A stretch of DNA of 64,000 bases from Gaiellasilicea sp963850995 (GCA_963850995.1 CAWKNQ010000013.1:496001-560000); one strand, 5' to 3'; positions 8,484 through 17,863 are shown, counted from the first letter of the stretch. Notes: generated by a model from the sequence alone, not told the origin. Numbers and translations: made by a program.

Positions 8484-9781
8484 CAGGAGACGACGTCGAG
8501 CAGGATCCCGTGCTCGCGGGGCGGCTCGTCGCCCAGCTCATAGGCGGCGAGGACGGCCTCGACCGCCTCCTTCCCGCTCGCCTCGTCGCGTGCGTGCACC
8601 TCCGCCAGGACGTCCCCGGCCCCGACGCTCGCGCCACGCTTGACGTGGCAAACGACTCCGACCGCATGGTCGATCTCGTCTCCCTTCGCACGGCGCCCGG
8701 CGCCGAGGTGCAGCGCCGCCACCCCGACTGCGATCGCGCCCAGCCGCGTCACGGTGCCCGCCCGCTCGGCCTCCACGGGCAGAACGACCGGAGCGCGCGG
8801 CAGCACGCCGGGGTCGGGATCGCCGCCCTGGGCCTGGATCCAGCGCTCGTACAGCAGGAGCGCCGAGCCGTCGGCGACCGCAGCTTCGGCCCGTCGGCGA
8901 CCCTCGTCGACGTCGACGCCGAGATCCGAGAGCGAAAGCAGGCGCGCGCATGCGTCCAGGACGAGCTCGGTGAAGTCCGGCGGCCCCTCCCCGCGCACGG
9001 TGTCGCGCGCCTCGGCAATCTCGAGCGCGTTCCCGACCGCGGCCCCTAGGGGCTGGTCCATGTCGGTCAGCAGGCAGACGACCTCGCGGCCGGCCTGCTC
9101 GCCGAGCTCGAGCATTGCGTGTGCCAGCGCGCGCGCGTCGTCGAGCGTCTTCATGAACGCGCCGTCGCCGACCTTGACGTCGAGCACGATCGCGTCCGCG
9201 CCGCCGGCGATCTTCTTCGACATGATCGAGGAGGCGATCAGCGGCAGGATGTCGACCGTCGCGGTCACGTCGCGGAGGCCGTAGAGCAGCTTGTCGGCGG
9301 GCACGAGGTCGTCCGTCTGGCCGATGATCGCCAGGCCGACCTCCTTGACCTGCGCGACGAACGCGTCGACCGGAAGCTCCACCTCGAAGCCGGGGATCGA
9401 CTCCAGCTTGTCGAGCGTTCCGCCGGTGTGGCCCAGCCCGCGGCCGCTCATCTTCCCCACCGGAACCCCGCACGCCGCCACGATGGGCCCGACCGCGATC
9501 GTCGTCTTGTCGCCGACGCCGCCAGTCGAGTGCTTGTCGACGACCTTGCGCCCGAGCGCGCCGCCGAGGTCGACCGTGCGACCGCTGCGGATCATCGCGT
9601 CCGTGAGCGCGTACGTCTCCGCCGCGCTCATGCCGCGGAAGTAGACGGCCATGCAGAACGCGGCCAGCTGGTAGTCGGGGATCTCTCCGCGCGCGTAACC
9701 GAGGACCAGCTCGGCGATCTCTTCCGCCGGCAGCTCCTCCCCGTTCCGCTTCCGCTCGATCAGCTCGGCGGGCCGGATCAC
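8483..9781 (-). CDS. deoA: pyrimidine-nucleoside (thymidine) phosphorylase
   Basis: Splits pyrimidine nucleosides with phosphate to give the base and (deoxy)ribose-1-phosphate. At 432 aa it is the normal length. The N-terminal helical domain (IERKRNGEELPAEEI) precedes the family signature KVVDKHSTGGVGDKTTI near residues 79-95, and SGRGLGHTGGTLDKLE marks the active site. The C-terminal barrel-sandwich domain ends EPPREHGILL. Phosphopentomutase (deoB) two genes upstream uses its sugar-phosphate product. Confidence 0.93.
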   Translation of the reverse strand: MIRPAELIERKRNGEELPAEEIAELVLGYARGEIPDYQLAAFCMAVYFRGMSAAETYALTDAMIRSGRTVDLGGALGRKVVDKHSTGGVGDKTTIAVGPIVAACGVPVGKMSGRGLGHTGGTLDKLESIPGFEVELPVDAFVAQVKEVGLAIIGQTDDLVPADKLLYGLRDVTATVDILPLIASSIMSKKIAGGADAIVLDVKVGDGAFMKTLDDARALAHAMLELGEQAGREVVCLLTDMDQPLGAAVGNALEIAEARDTVRGEGPPDFTELVLDACARLLSLSDLGVDVDEGRRRAEAAVADGSALLLYERWIQAQGGDPDPGVLPRAPVVLPVEAERAGTVTRLGAIAVGVAALHLGAGRRAKGDEIDHAVGVVCHVKRGASVGAGDVLAEVHARDEASGKEAVEAVLAAYELGDEPPREHGILLDVVS

Positions 9782-10488
9782 GCTGCTTTCTCCGCGACGT
9801 AGACGAGCGGGGCACGCGTGACCGACAGCCCGCCCTCGAAGTCGCTCGGCAGCTCCCGTCCCCAGAGCTTCCGTGACGCCTCGACGTACTCCACGATCGC
9901 GGCGCGATCCGGAAATTCGATCGTGCCGCCGGCGTCGCGGAGCTCGACGCGCGCGAAATGCCGTCCCAGCAGCTCTTCCGCGTTCTCATCGCTGAAACTT
10001 CGCGTCGGGAAGTCGCCGCCGAGCAGCTCACGCAGCTCCTGAAAGTGCGTCCGGCCGTTCGTGACGGCAACGAGCCGCCCGCCGGGACGAAGCACGCGCG
10101 CGAGCTCGGCGAGCGCGCGGTCGACGTCGGGCACGTGATAGAGCATCCAAGCGGCCAAGGCACAGTCGAACATCGCGTCGGGCAGGTCGAGCTTCTGGAC
10201 ATCGCCGACGTGCGCATCGACCCCGCGAGCACGCGTCAGCTCGACCATCCGCGGCGACACATCGACCGCCACGACCTCCGCCGCGAGCTCGCGGACGATC
10301 CGCTCGGAGGCCTCTCCCGGTCCGCAGCCGACCTCGAGCACGCGGCGCGGCGCCACCTCGGCCACGGCGGCGAACGCGAGCTCCGGCGCATCCGGACCGG
10401 TCGCGTATCGGTAGGCGTTGCGACGCCCGACGAGGCCTCGTTCGGTCGCGTACTCCTCGGCGACGACCAGTGGGTCGTCGATCTTCAC
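9778..10488 (-). CDS. class I SAM-dependent methyltransferase
   Basis: The 236-aa protein contains motif I VLEVGCGPGEASERI, the acidic loop VVAVDVSPRMVEL, then LPDAMFDCALAAWMLYHVPD and the post-motif LRPGGRLVAVTN, all typical of the Methyltransf_11 group. Start and stop overlap deoB and deoA by 4 bp. Nothing in the sequence fixes the substrate; the nucleoside-salvage context does not suggest one. Confidence 0.85.
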   Translation of the reverse strand: MKIDDPLVVAEEYATERGLVGRRNAYRYATGPDAPELAFAAVAEVAPRRVLEVGCGPGEASERIVRELAAEVVAVDVSPRMVELTRARGVDAHVGDVQKLDLPDAMFDCALAAWMLYHVPDVDRALAELARVLRPGGRLVAVTNGRTHFQELRELLGGDFPTRSFSDENAEELLGRHFARVELRDAGGTIEFPDRAAIVEYVEASRKLWGRELPSDFEGGLSVTRAPLVYVAEKAA

Positions 10489-11651
10489 GGCTGGAGGATC
10501 GGCGTCCCCGGGATGCCGCGGCCGGGGGCTTTCCCGCCGAGCCAGGCGTTCACCGTCGCGCCGACGTCACCGAACTCGCCCTCGTGGACGTGTCCGTTCG
10601 CGTTCCGACCCGCGGCGTAGGCGAGTAGGAGCGCGTGCTCGCGCGAGTGGTCGGTCGAAGGCGTGGTCGGGTCGCAGCCATGGTCGGAGGTGAGGATGAG
10701 CAGATCGCCCGGGCGCAGCGCATCGAGGATGTCGCCGAGACGCCGGTCGAAGTCCTGCAGGCACCGGTGGAAGTTGACCGGGTCGTTGCGGTGGCCCCAG
10801 AGCTGGTCGGTCTCGACGAGGTTGACGAAGACGAGGCCGCCGTCGAGCTCCTGCAAGAGCTCCACCGTTTTGTTGATCCCATCGACATTCGACTTCGTCG
10901 GAGAGGACTCGTCGATGTCGCAGCCCGCGAAGATGTCTCCGATCTTGCCGACGCCGTGCACCTTGTGGCCGGCGTCGCGAACGAGCGTGAGGTAGTTCGG
11001 CCGGCGCGGCTCGAGCGAGTAGTCGTGGCGGTTCGGAGTGCGCTCGTAGCTGCCTGGAGAGCCGAGGAACGGCCGCGCGATCACCCGCCCGACCGCATGC
11101 TTGCCGGTCAGGAGCTCGCGCGCGATCTTGCAACCCGCGTAGAGCTCCTCGAGCGGGATCGTCTCCTCGTGCGCGGCGATCTGGAAGACGGAGTCGGCCG
11201 ACGTGTAGACGATCCACTTCCCGGTGCGCTGGTGCTCCTCGCCCAGCTCCTGGATGATCTCGGTGCCCGAGGCGGCTTTGTTGCCGAGGACGCCACGGCC
11301 GGTCTTGTGCATGAACGGGTCGATCACGTCGTGCGGGAACCCGTGGGGATAGGTCGGCATCGGTGTCGGCGTGACGACGCCCATCAGCTCCCAGTGGCCG
11401 GTGGTCGTGTCCTTGCCTTTCGAACGCTCGAGCAGCCGCCCGGCGACGGCGGGCGCGCCCGGCTGCGGCGGACAGCCCTCGAGCGGCATCACGTTGCCGA
11501 GCCCGAGCGCCTCGAGCGCGGGCAGGTCGAGGCCTCCGACGGCGCGGGCCACGTTGCCGAGCGTGTTCGACCCCTCATCTCCGAACGAGGCCGCATCGGG
11601 CAACTCTCCCGCGCCGACGGCATCGAGCACGATTACGCACGCCCGCGGCAC
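10485..11651 (-). CDS. deoB: phosphopentomutase
   Basis: Moves phosphate between C1 and C5 of ribose or deoxyribose, linking nucleoside phosphorylase to central metabolism. The alkaline-phosphatase-superfamily metal site is visible in VIVLDAVGAGELPD at the N-terminus and LILTSDHGCDPTTPSTDHSRE near the C-terminus, with TTGHWELMGV supplying the phospho-acceptor threonine. At 388 aa it has the family length. It starts at GTG 11651, 20 nt from a divergent small gene. Confidence 0.94.
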   Translation of the reverse strand: MPRACVIVLDAVGAGELPDAASFGDEGSNTLGNVARAVGGLDLPALEALGLGNVMPLEGCPPQPGAPAVAGRLLERSKGKDTTTGHWELMGVVTPTPMPTYPHGFPHDVIDPFMHKTGRGVLGNKAASGTEIIQELGEEHQRTGKWIVYTSADSVFQIAAHEETIPLEELYAGCKIARELLTGKHAVGRVIARPFLGSPGSYERTPNRHDYSLEPRRPNYLTLVRDAGHKVHGVGKIGDIFAGCDIDESSPTKSNVDGINKTVELLQELDGGLVFVNLVETDQLWGHRNDPVNFHRCLQDFDRRLGDILDALRPGDLLILTSDHGCDPTTPSTDHSREHALLLAYAAGRNANGHVHEGEFGDVGATVNAWLGGKAPGRGIPGTPILQP

Positions 11652-11671
11652 GTGGCTATTCTACGGCGCAC

Positions 11672-11818
11672 ATGGAAACCGTCCTCGGGTTGATCGGCCT
11701 CGTCGTCTACATCGTCGCCATCGTCGGGCTCGCCAGCGGCGTGACGTGGCTCGTCGTGAAGCTCAGCCCGTCGAAGAGCCAGAAGCAGCTCGAGGCGAAG
11801 AAGAGCGCGGCTTCCTAG
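11672..11818 (+). CDS. 48-aa single-pass membrane protein
   Basis: ATG 11672 opens a 48-codon frame. A hydrophobic span (LGLIGLVVYIVAIVGLASG) takes up the first half, then VTWLVVKLSPSK leads into a Lys-rich tail ending KKSAAS. This predicts an N-out or N-in single-pass membrane peptide with a cytoplasmic basic tail. The stop overlaps the convergent alanine dehydrogenase stop. I do not recognise a family; coding character and the clean fit between neighbours support it being real. Confidence 0.6.
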   Translation: METVLGLIGLVVYIVAIVGLASGVTWLVVKLSPSKSQKQLEAKKSAAS

Positions 11819-12939
11819 ACGGCCGAAGCGCCGAGGATATCGTCCAGAGGCGTGTACTCGAGGCTGTGCGCCTCGGCGACCGCCTCGTACGTGATCCGTC
11901 CGTCGAGCACGTTCACGCCCCGCGCGAGCGTCCGGTCCAGCGCGACCGCCTCGGGGAGCCCCTGCTCGGCGATCGCCTCCACGTAGGGCAGCGTCACGTT
12001 CGTGAGCGCCTTCGTCGACGTGATCGGCACTGCTCCGGGCATGTTCGCGACGCAGTAGTGGATCACGCCGTCGACCTCGTAGACGGGATCGTCGTGCGTC
12101 GTCGCGCGCGACGTCTCGGCGCAGCCGCCCTGGTCGATCGCGACGTCGCAGAACACGGCGCCGTCCCTCATGCCCGAGACCATCTCGCGGGTGAGCAGCT
12201 TCGGTGCGAGCGCGCCCGGGATCAGCACCGCTCCGATGACGACGTCGGCGTCGCGCACCGACTCCTCGATCTGGAGCGTGTTCGACATCACGAGGCTGAC
12301 CCGGCCGTGCAGCGTCTCCTCCAGGTGGCGCATCCGGTCGACCGAGCGCTCGAGGATCGTCACCTGGGCGCCCAGCCCGAGCGCGATCACCGCCGCGTTG
12401 TAGCCGACGATGCCGCCGCCGATGACCACGACCTTCCCCGGGGCCACGCCCGCGACGCCGCCGAGGAGGAGGCCGCGGCCGCCCTTCGGCCGCTCGAGAT
12501 AGTGCGCTCCCGCCTGCGCGGCCAACCGTCCGGCGACCTCGCTCATCGGCGCCAGGAGCGGCAGCCGCCGGTCGTCCGTCTCGACCGTCTCGTAGGCCAC
12601 GGCGGTGATTCCGCTGTCGACGAGCGCCCGCGTCAGCGGCGCGTCGGCCGCGATGTGCAGATAGGTGAAGAGGACGAGCCCTTCGCGCAGGCGCGCGTAC
12701 TCGGCCGCAATCGGCTCCTTCACCTTCAACAGGAGCTCGGCACTCTCCCAGACCTCGGCCACCGGTGCGATGCGGGCGCCGTTCGCCTCGTAGTCGGCGT
12801 CCGGAAACTGGCTCCCGTTCCCCGCCCCGGCCTCGACGACGACCTCGTGGCCGCGCTGCACGAGCTCGCGCGCGCCGGCGGGTGTCAGCGCGACGCGGTA
12901 CTCCTGCGGCTTGATCTCCTTCGCGACGCCGATGCGCAT
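11815..12939 (-). CDS. ald: alanine dehydrogenase
   Basis: Catalyses NAD-dependent interconversion of L-alanine and pyruvate + ammonia. The N-terminal substrate domain has MRIGVAKEIKPQEYRVALTP and LLKVKEP, with the substrate histidine region FTYLHIAAD; the Rossmann motif is VIGGGIVGYNAAVIALGLG. The PGAVPITSTKALTNVTLPY region is also typical. The length of 374 aa is standard. Pyruvate links it to ppdK at the start of the window. Confidence 0.95.
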   Translation of the reverse strand: MRIGVAKEIKPQEYRVALTPAGARELVQRGHEVVVEAGAGNGSQFPDADYEANGARIAPVAEVWESAELLLKVKEPIAAEYARLREGLVLFTYLHIAADAPLTRALVDSGITAVAYETVETDDRRLPLLAPMSEVAGRLAAQAGAHYLERPKGGRGLLLGGVAGVAPGKVVVIGGGIVGYNAAVIALGLGAQVTILERSVDRMRHLEETLHGRVSLVMSNTLQIEESVRDADVVIGAVLIPGALAPKLLTREMVSGMRDGAVFCDVAIDQGGCAETSRATTHDDPVYEVDGVIHYCVANMPGAVPITSTKALTNVTLPYVEAIAEQGLPEAVALDRTLARGVNVLDGRITYEAVAEAHSLEYTPLDDILGASAV

Positions 12940-12958
12940 GGGCCGCGCAACGATACCG

Positions 12959-13737
12959 TCACGCGCCCGCCAGACGCTCGACCAGGGCCCGCTCCTCAGG
13001 GCCGAACCAGGGCGGCGAGCCGGCGGCGGCGTTCTCGACCGCTCGCTCGGGGCGCTTCGTCGCGGGGATAACGAGGTCGACGCGCGGGTCGGAGAGCGCC
13101 CACTTCAGGAGCGCCTGCGGCCACGTGTCGACGCCGAACGGCGCAAGCGGGGCCAGCTCTGCGGGTGCGGGCGGGCGGGCGAGCAGCGCGCCCGCGCCCA
13201 ACGGCCGCATGACCACGACGGCGACGCCGAGCTCGGCCGCGAGCGGGAGGAGCGTGCGCTCACACGCCCGCTCGTGCGGGTTGAGCGGCACCTGGACGAC
13301 CTCGAAGCGGCCCGTGCGGAGCGCGCGGTCCAGCTCGTCGAACGCGGACGGCGAATAGTGAGTGACCCCGATCCGGCCGACCCGCCCGGCCTCCCGCTCG
13401 GCCTCGAGCAAGGGCAGGTGCTCCTCCCACGCGACGAGGTTGTGCACCTGCTCGACGTCGACACGTCCGAACCACGCGAGCTGGCTCGCAAGCTGAGCCT
13501 GCACCTCGTCCGGCGAGGCCGACCAGAGCTTCGTCAGCACGGTCGCGTCGCCGCGCCGCGCGGCGAGCGCGGCTCCGAGCGCTTGCTCCGCCCCGCCGTA
13601 CATCGGCGAGGAATCGAAACAGCGGACACCTGCGTCGAGCGCGGCGCCGACGACCGTCCTGCGCCCGCGACCTGGTCGCCGCCGAACGTGTTCCACGTTC
13701 CGAGCCCGACGACCGGACCGAGGCGGCGCTCCTCCAT
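12959..13737 (-). pseudogene. aldo/keto reductase, frameshifted near the N-terminus
   Basis: Two frames together give one aldo/keto reductase of about 259 aa. The first frame starts MEERRLGPVVGLGTWNTFGG at ATG 13737; the second supplies GVRCFDSSPMYGGAEQALG with the catalytic Asp/Tyr, then TKLWSASPDEVQ (Lys), VEQVHNLVAWEEH (His), IGVTHYSPSAF and the C-terminal NADP region VDLVIPATKRPERAVEN. One missing base near 13661-13668 explains the break. The ATG overlaps the DUF3866 stop as ATGA. A real loss of function cannot be excluded. Confidence 0.75.
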
Positions 13738-14723
13738 CACTTCAACAGCGCGCCCGCATGACGGCCGGCGGCGAATGCCGCTGCAAAGAACCACGGATCG
13801 TCCTCAGGGCCTCGGCCCATGTGCGAAAGCGGCAGATCTCGGCACGCCTCTCGCCAGCCCGTGACGTCGACCTCGGTCGCGCCCTCCGCGATCGGGTGAC
13901 TGATCGGGCAACCCGACGGCCACGGGACGTGAAACGAGGGCCCCCAGAGCGAGAGAACGGCGTGTGTGTGGTGGGAGACCCCGCGGTGCCGCTCGCGCGG
14001 GTCGTGCTCCGAGATCCGGAGAGCCAACACCCCTTTCCCGCCCAGCTCGGCTGCAGCCCCGAGCGCCTCCGCGGCGGCCATGCCGCCGTGACCGAGGAGC
14101 GTCCCCGTGCCGACGATGCCCGGCCCGATCGAGCACACCACGACCTCCGCCCCGCGGGCCGCCGCGACCGACAGTCCGGAGTAGACGTTCACGCAGTCGA
14201 GGTCCCCGTCAAAGCAGGGAGCCACGCCGAGCGCGAGCTCGAGCAGCCCTCGCTCCCGAAGGACGCGAACTGTGTCGGAGAGGGAGACGGGCAGCGCGCC
14301 TCCACCGAGCTGGACGTAGACGACCCGAACGTCTCTGAGAGCCGCGCAGATCGGCGCGAGCTGGCTGTGCAGCGAGGAGCAGACGACGGGCAGGCCCTCC
14401 AGCTCCCCGACGAGCTCGAGCTCTTCTTCGGCCTGACGACGCGCGTGCTGCAAGGGCGTGTACGGCAGCGCCATCACGTGCGCGCCCGGCTCGGCGGGCA
14501 GGCCGAGCCCACGAGTCAGGTTCGCATAGAGGACGTCGAAGCCGCCGGAGCCGAGATCGAGCACCCGCGCCTGCTCGTTCACGAGCACGTCGTCCCCAAC
14601 CTCGACTTCGCCGGTCAGCCGGGGGTACGCCACGCACGCGATCCCGTCGACCTCCAGCCGGACGAGGCGCTCGTGCCACTCCGCGATCGCGGTGACGCGG
14701 CCGCGCCTAAGCCCGAGCGGCAT
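13737..14723 (-). CDS. DUF3866 family protein
   Basis: A 328-aa protein with an N-terminal beta-rich part (RGRVTAIAEWHERLVRLEVDG), a central ALPYTPLQHARRQAEEE, a Rossmann-like stretch LPVVCSSLHSQLAPICAAL and VVYVQLGGGALPVSLSD, and a late glycine-rich SIGPGIVGTGTLLGHGGMAAAEAL. This matches DUF3866, found mostly in Actinomycetota and of unknown function. It sits between an M20 peptidase (17-bp overlap) and an aldo/keto reductase (ATGA overlap), so the three are co-transcribed. Confidence 0.8.
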   Translation of the reverse strand: MPLGLRRGRVTAIAEWHERLVRLEVDGIACVAYPRLTGEVEVGDDVLVNEQARVLDLGSGGFDVLYANLTRGLGLPAEPGAHVMALPYTPLQHARRQAEEELELVGELEGLPVVCSSLHSQLAPICAALRDVRVVYVQLGGGALPVSLSDTVRVLRERGLLELALGVAPCFDGDLDCVNVYSGLSVAAARGAEVVVCSIGPGIVGTGTLLGHGGMAAAEALGAAAELGGKGVLALRISEHDPRERHRGVSHHTHAVLSLWGPSFHVPWPSGCPISHPIAEGATEVDVTGWREACRDLPLSHMGRGPEDDPWFFAAAFAAGRHAGALLK

Positions 14724-15828
14724 CGACCAGCGCCAGGGTGACGTCGACCATCGCGTCGAGGTCGGCGACCGCGATGTGCTCGTCGGCGGTGTGGATCTCC
14801 GCCATGCCGTTCGCGAGGTTGAGGCAGGGCAGCCCGCGCTGGTTGAAGACGTTCGCGTCGGCGCCTCCCCCGGTCAGCGTTGGATTCAGCCGGTAACCGC
14901 AGCGCTCGAGCGCCGTCGCCGCGAGCTCCACGATCGGATCGTCGCGCCGAAAGCGGTAGCCCGAGTACGTCTCGCCCAGCTCGGTCTCGAGCGAGCACTC
15001 GGCGAGGCTCGCCGCGAACGCGAAGGTGTCCAGCATCTCCTGAACGAGATCGGCGAGCTTGTGCGCGTCGTGCGAGCGTGCCTCGGCCTCGAGCTCGCAC
15101 CACTCCGGAACGATGTTGCGAGCGCTGCCGCCGTTGATCAGCCCGACGTTGGCCGTCGTCTCCTCGTCGATCCGGCCGAGTCGGAGGTCGGCGATCGCCC
15201 GAGCAGCCGCCTGGATCGCGGACCGCCCCTCCTCCGGGACCATCCCGGAGTGGGCCGGCCGGCCGTGGAAGCGGACGCGCATCTGGCTGCCGTGGGGCGC
15301 ACCCATGATCACGTCCCCGATCGGCGCGGCCTGGTCGTAGACGAAGCCGAGCTCGGCTTCGAGCGTCGTGTGGTCGAAAGCGCCGGCGCCGAGCAGCCCG
15401 ACCTCCTCCTTCTGCGTGAAGAGGAGCTCGACGCCGGCGTGAGGACGCCCATCGGCGACGATTCGCCGGGCCGCCTCGATCATCGCGACGACGGCGGACT
15501 TGTTGTCCGCGCCGAGGATCGTGCCACCCGTGTTGCGAACGACCCCGTCCTCGACGACCGGCTCGAGCGGGCCCTGCGGCGGAACCGTGTCGAGATGCGC
15601 GCAGAAGAAGAGGGGCACGCCGCCGTCGACGCGTCCGGGCAGGCGGCAGAGTAGGTTGCCCGCATTCGACCCGATCCTGGGGCCCGCGTCGTCCTCCTCG
15701 ACCTCGAGCCCGATCGCCCGAAGCTCGGCGGCGACCCGATCTGCGACGGCCCGCTCGTCGCCTGGAGGGCTCGGGATTGTCGTTAACTTTAGGAAAAGAT
15801 CGAGTGGGTTACTAGGAGCTTCCGGCAA
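14707..15828 (-). CDS. M20 family metallopeptidase, PepT-like
   Basis: The 373-aa protein has FFCAHLDTVPPQG (first zinc His and catalytic Asp), TILGADNKSAVV (bridging Asp), LFTQKEEVGLLGAGAFD (catalytic and zinc Glu) and a late LTGGGADANVFNQRG with the last zinc region. These fit the M20B tripeptide aminopeptidase group. The lid domain SGMVPEEGRSAIQAAARAI is present. The start appears to be TTG 15828, only 22 nt from the divergent PAS gene. A precise substrate cannot be given. Confidence 0.85.
   Translation of the reverse strand: MPEAPSNPLDLFLKLTTIPSPPGDERAVADRVAAELRAIGLEVEEDDAGPRIGSNAGNLLCRLPGRVDGGVPLFFCAHLDTVPPQGPLEPVVEDGVVRNTGGTILGADNKSAVVAMIEAARRIVADGRPHAGVELLFTQKEEVGLLGAGAFDHTTLEAELGFVYDQAAPIGDVIMGAPHGSQMRVRFHGRPAHSGMVPEEGRSAIQAAARAIADLRLGRIDEETTANVGLINGGSARNIVPEWCELEAEARSHDAHKLADLVQEMLDTFAFAASLAECSLETELGETYSGYRFRRDDPIVELAATALERCGYRLNPTLTGGGADANVFNQRGLPCLNLANGMAEIHTADEHIAVADLDAMVDVTLALVDAARA
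15782..15811 (+). promoter_or_regulatory. candidate general-stress (SigB/SigF-type) promoter for the PAS gene
   Basis: GTTAAC at 15782 and GGGTTA at 15806 are 18 nt apart, close to the actinobacterial SigB/SigF pattern GTTT-N15-17-GGGTAT. They lie 40 nt upstream of the PAS gene start in an unusually AT-rich patch that is also the 5' coding end of the divergent peptidase. The window carries a SigF-type sigma factor. The match is imperfect, so this is weak. Confidence 0.3.
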
Positions 15829-15850
15829 GATTCGATACCTTCTAAGGGCC

Positions 15851-16204
15851 GTGAGTGTCGCCGACCCGCTGATTCAAGCAACTCTCCTCGCCGAGGCCGT
15901 CGACAACGGGCCGGTGGCGATCTTCGTGGTCGGAGACGACCTGCACTATGTCGCCGTCAACCGCTCGGCTTGCGAGCTGCTCGGCTACGAGCGCGAGGAG
16001 CTGCTCGGCCTGACGGCCCGGGACGTAATGCCTGACGTGAACGTGGACGAGCTGCTCCTGCAGGTGGTCCGCGACCGGCGCCGCAGCGGCCGCTGGACGT
16101 TCCTTCGCAAGGGTGGCGAGGCCGTGGAGGTCGAGTTCCGCGCCTCGGAGACATCCGTCGCAGGGATGCCGTTTCTCGTCTCGGCCTGCTGGGCTGTTGA
16201 GTAG
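15851..16204 (+). CDS. stand-alone PAS domain protein
   Basis: A GTG start at 15851 gives 117 aa that are almost entirely one PAS fold: LLAEAVDNGPVAIFVVGDD, YVAVNRSACELLGYEREEL, LTARDVMP, then the PAC-like strands GRWTFLRKGGEAVEVEF and PFLVSACW. There is no output domain, so it may sense a ligand or light and act through a partner. It is isolated on the plus strand between two minus-strand operons. Upstream in-frame sequence belongs to the divergent peptidase gene and is not counted. Confidence 0.75.
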   Translation: MSVADPLIQATLLAEAVDNGPVAIFVVGDDLHYVAVNRSACELLGYEREELLGLTARDVMPDVNVDELLLQVVRDRRRSGRWTFLRKGGEAVEVEFRASETSVAGMPFLVSACWAVE

Positions 16205-16216
16205 CCGACTAGCCGG

Positions 16217-17863
16217 CTAGCCCGCGGCGCGCAGCCCGACCTCGGAGCGCGACCGGGCCCGCTCGACCGCCGCACCGACGAACTCGCGGAAGAGCGGTGC
16301 GGGACGCGTCGGCCGCGACTTGAACTCCGGGTGGAACTGGCTCGCGACGAACCACGGGTGGTCAGGCAGCTCGACGATCTCGACCAGGCGGCCCTCCTGG
16401 AAGGTGCCGGAGACGACGAGACCCGCGTCGACGAGCTGCTGGCGGTACTGGTTGTTCACCTCGTAGCGGTGCCGGTGACGCTCGTGCACGGTGTCGCCGC
16501 CGTAGATCTCCCGCGCCTGCGTCGCGTCGGCGACCTCGACGGCCTGCGCTCCCAGCCGCATCGTGCCGCCGAGATCCTCGATCTCCTTCTGCTCCGGGAG
16601 GAGGTCGATCACCGGATGCGGCGTCTCCGGATCCATCTCGGTCGAGTTCGCCCCGTCGAGGCCGCAGACGTTGCGCGCGAACTCGGAGACGGCGACATGC
16701 ATGCCGAGGCAGATGCCGAGGTACGGGATCCCGCGCTCCCGCGCGACCTGACAGGCGAGGATCTTCCCCTCCCAGCCGCGCGAGCCGAAGCCGCCCGGAA
16801 CGAGCACGCCGTCCACCTGCTCGAGCTGCTCGGCCGCCTCCTCGTAGGACATGTTCTCGGCGTCGACCCACTGCACGCGCACCGTCGCTCCGCGGCGAAC
16901 GCCGGCGTGCTTGAGCGCCTCGTGCACCGAGAGATAGGCGTCGTGCAGCTTCACGTACTTGCCGACGAGCGCAATCGTCACCGGCTCGCGCCGCTCGCCG
17001 ATCCGGTCGATCACCTCCTGCCACTCGCCGAGCCCCGCTCGCGGGGCCTCGATCCCGAGCTGCTCGCAGACGAGCTCGTCGAGTCGCTGCTCACGCAGCA
17101 CGGCGGGAATGAGGTAGACGTCGGGAACGTCCGGCGACGCGACGACGGAGCGGACGTCGACGTCGGCGAAGAGGGCGATCTTGTCCTTGATCTCCTGCGA
17201 GAGCTCCTCGTGCGAGCGGCAGACGATCACGTCGGGATGGATGCCGATCCGACGGAGCTCGTTGACGGAGTGCTGGGTCGGCTTCGTCTTCAGCTCGCCG
17301 GCCGCCTCGATGAACGGAACGAGCGTGCAGTGGAGGTAGAGGACGTTCTCCAGGCCGACCTCGCGGCGGAACTGGCGGATCGCCTCGAGGAACGGCAGCG
17401 ACTCGATGTCGCCGACGGTGCCGCCGATCTCGGAGATGACGACGTCGGCCGGGGTCGAGCGCGCCACGCGCTTGATCCGCGACTTGATCTCGTTCGTGAT
17501 GTGCGGAATCACCTGCACGGTTGCGCCGAGGAACTCGCCCTTCCGCTCCTTGCGAAGGACGGCGTCCCAGATCGCGCCGGCGCTGTGGCTCGCGTTCCGT
17601 GAGAGGTTCTCGTCGATGAAGCGCTCGTAGTGGCCGATGTCGAGGTCGGTCTCGGCTCCGTCCTCGGTCACGAAGACCTCGCCGTGCTGGAACGGGCTCA
17701 TCGTGCCGGGGTCGACGTTCAGGTAGGGGTCGAACTTCTGCGCCTGCACACGCAGGCCGCGCTCCTTCAGCAGCCGTCCGAGCGAGGCCGCGACGATTCC
17801 CTTCCCGAGCGCCGAGACCACGCCGCCGGTGACGAAGATGTACTTCGTCGTCGGCTCGCTCAC
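16217..17863 (-). CDS. pyrG: CTP synthase
   Basis: Makes CTP from UTP, ATP and glutamine. The 548-aa protein starts with the synthase P-loop region KYIFVTGGVVSALGKGIVAASLG, contains EIGGTVGDIES and the CTP feedback-site region, and ends with a class I glutamine amidotransferase domain with YLGICLGMH (nucleophile Cys) and SQFHPEFKSRP (His, Glu). The GTG start overlaps the previous gene's stop as GTGA. The recN-steA-steB-pyrG order is as in mycobacteria apart from one inserted gene. Confidence 0.96.
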   Translation of the reverse strand: MSEPTTKYIFVTGGVVSALGKGIVAASLGRLLKERGLRVQAQKFDPYLNVDPGTMSPFQHGEVFVTEDGAETDLDIGHYERFIDENLSRNASHSAGAIWDAVLRKERKGEFLGATVQVIPHITNEIKSRIKRVARSTPADVVISEIGGTVGDIESLPFLEAIRQFRREVGLENVLYLHCTLVPFIEAAGELKTKPTQHSVNELRRIGIHPDVIVCRSHEELSQEIKDKIALFADVDVRSVVASPDVPDVYLIPAVLREQRLDELVCEQLGIEAPRAGLGEWQEVIDRIGERREPVTIALVGKYVKLHDAYLSVHEALKHAGVRRGATVRVQWVDAENMSYEEAAEQLEQVDGVLVPGGFGSRGWEGKILACQVARERGIPYLGICLGMHVAVSEFARNVCGLDGANSTEMDPETPHPVIDLLPEQKEIEDLGGTMRLGAQAVEVADATQAREIYGGDTVHERHRHRYEVNNQYRQQLVDAGLVVSGTFQEGRLVEIVELPDHPWFVASQFHPEFKSRPTRPAPLFREFVGAAVERARSRSEVGLRAAG

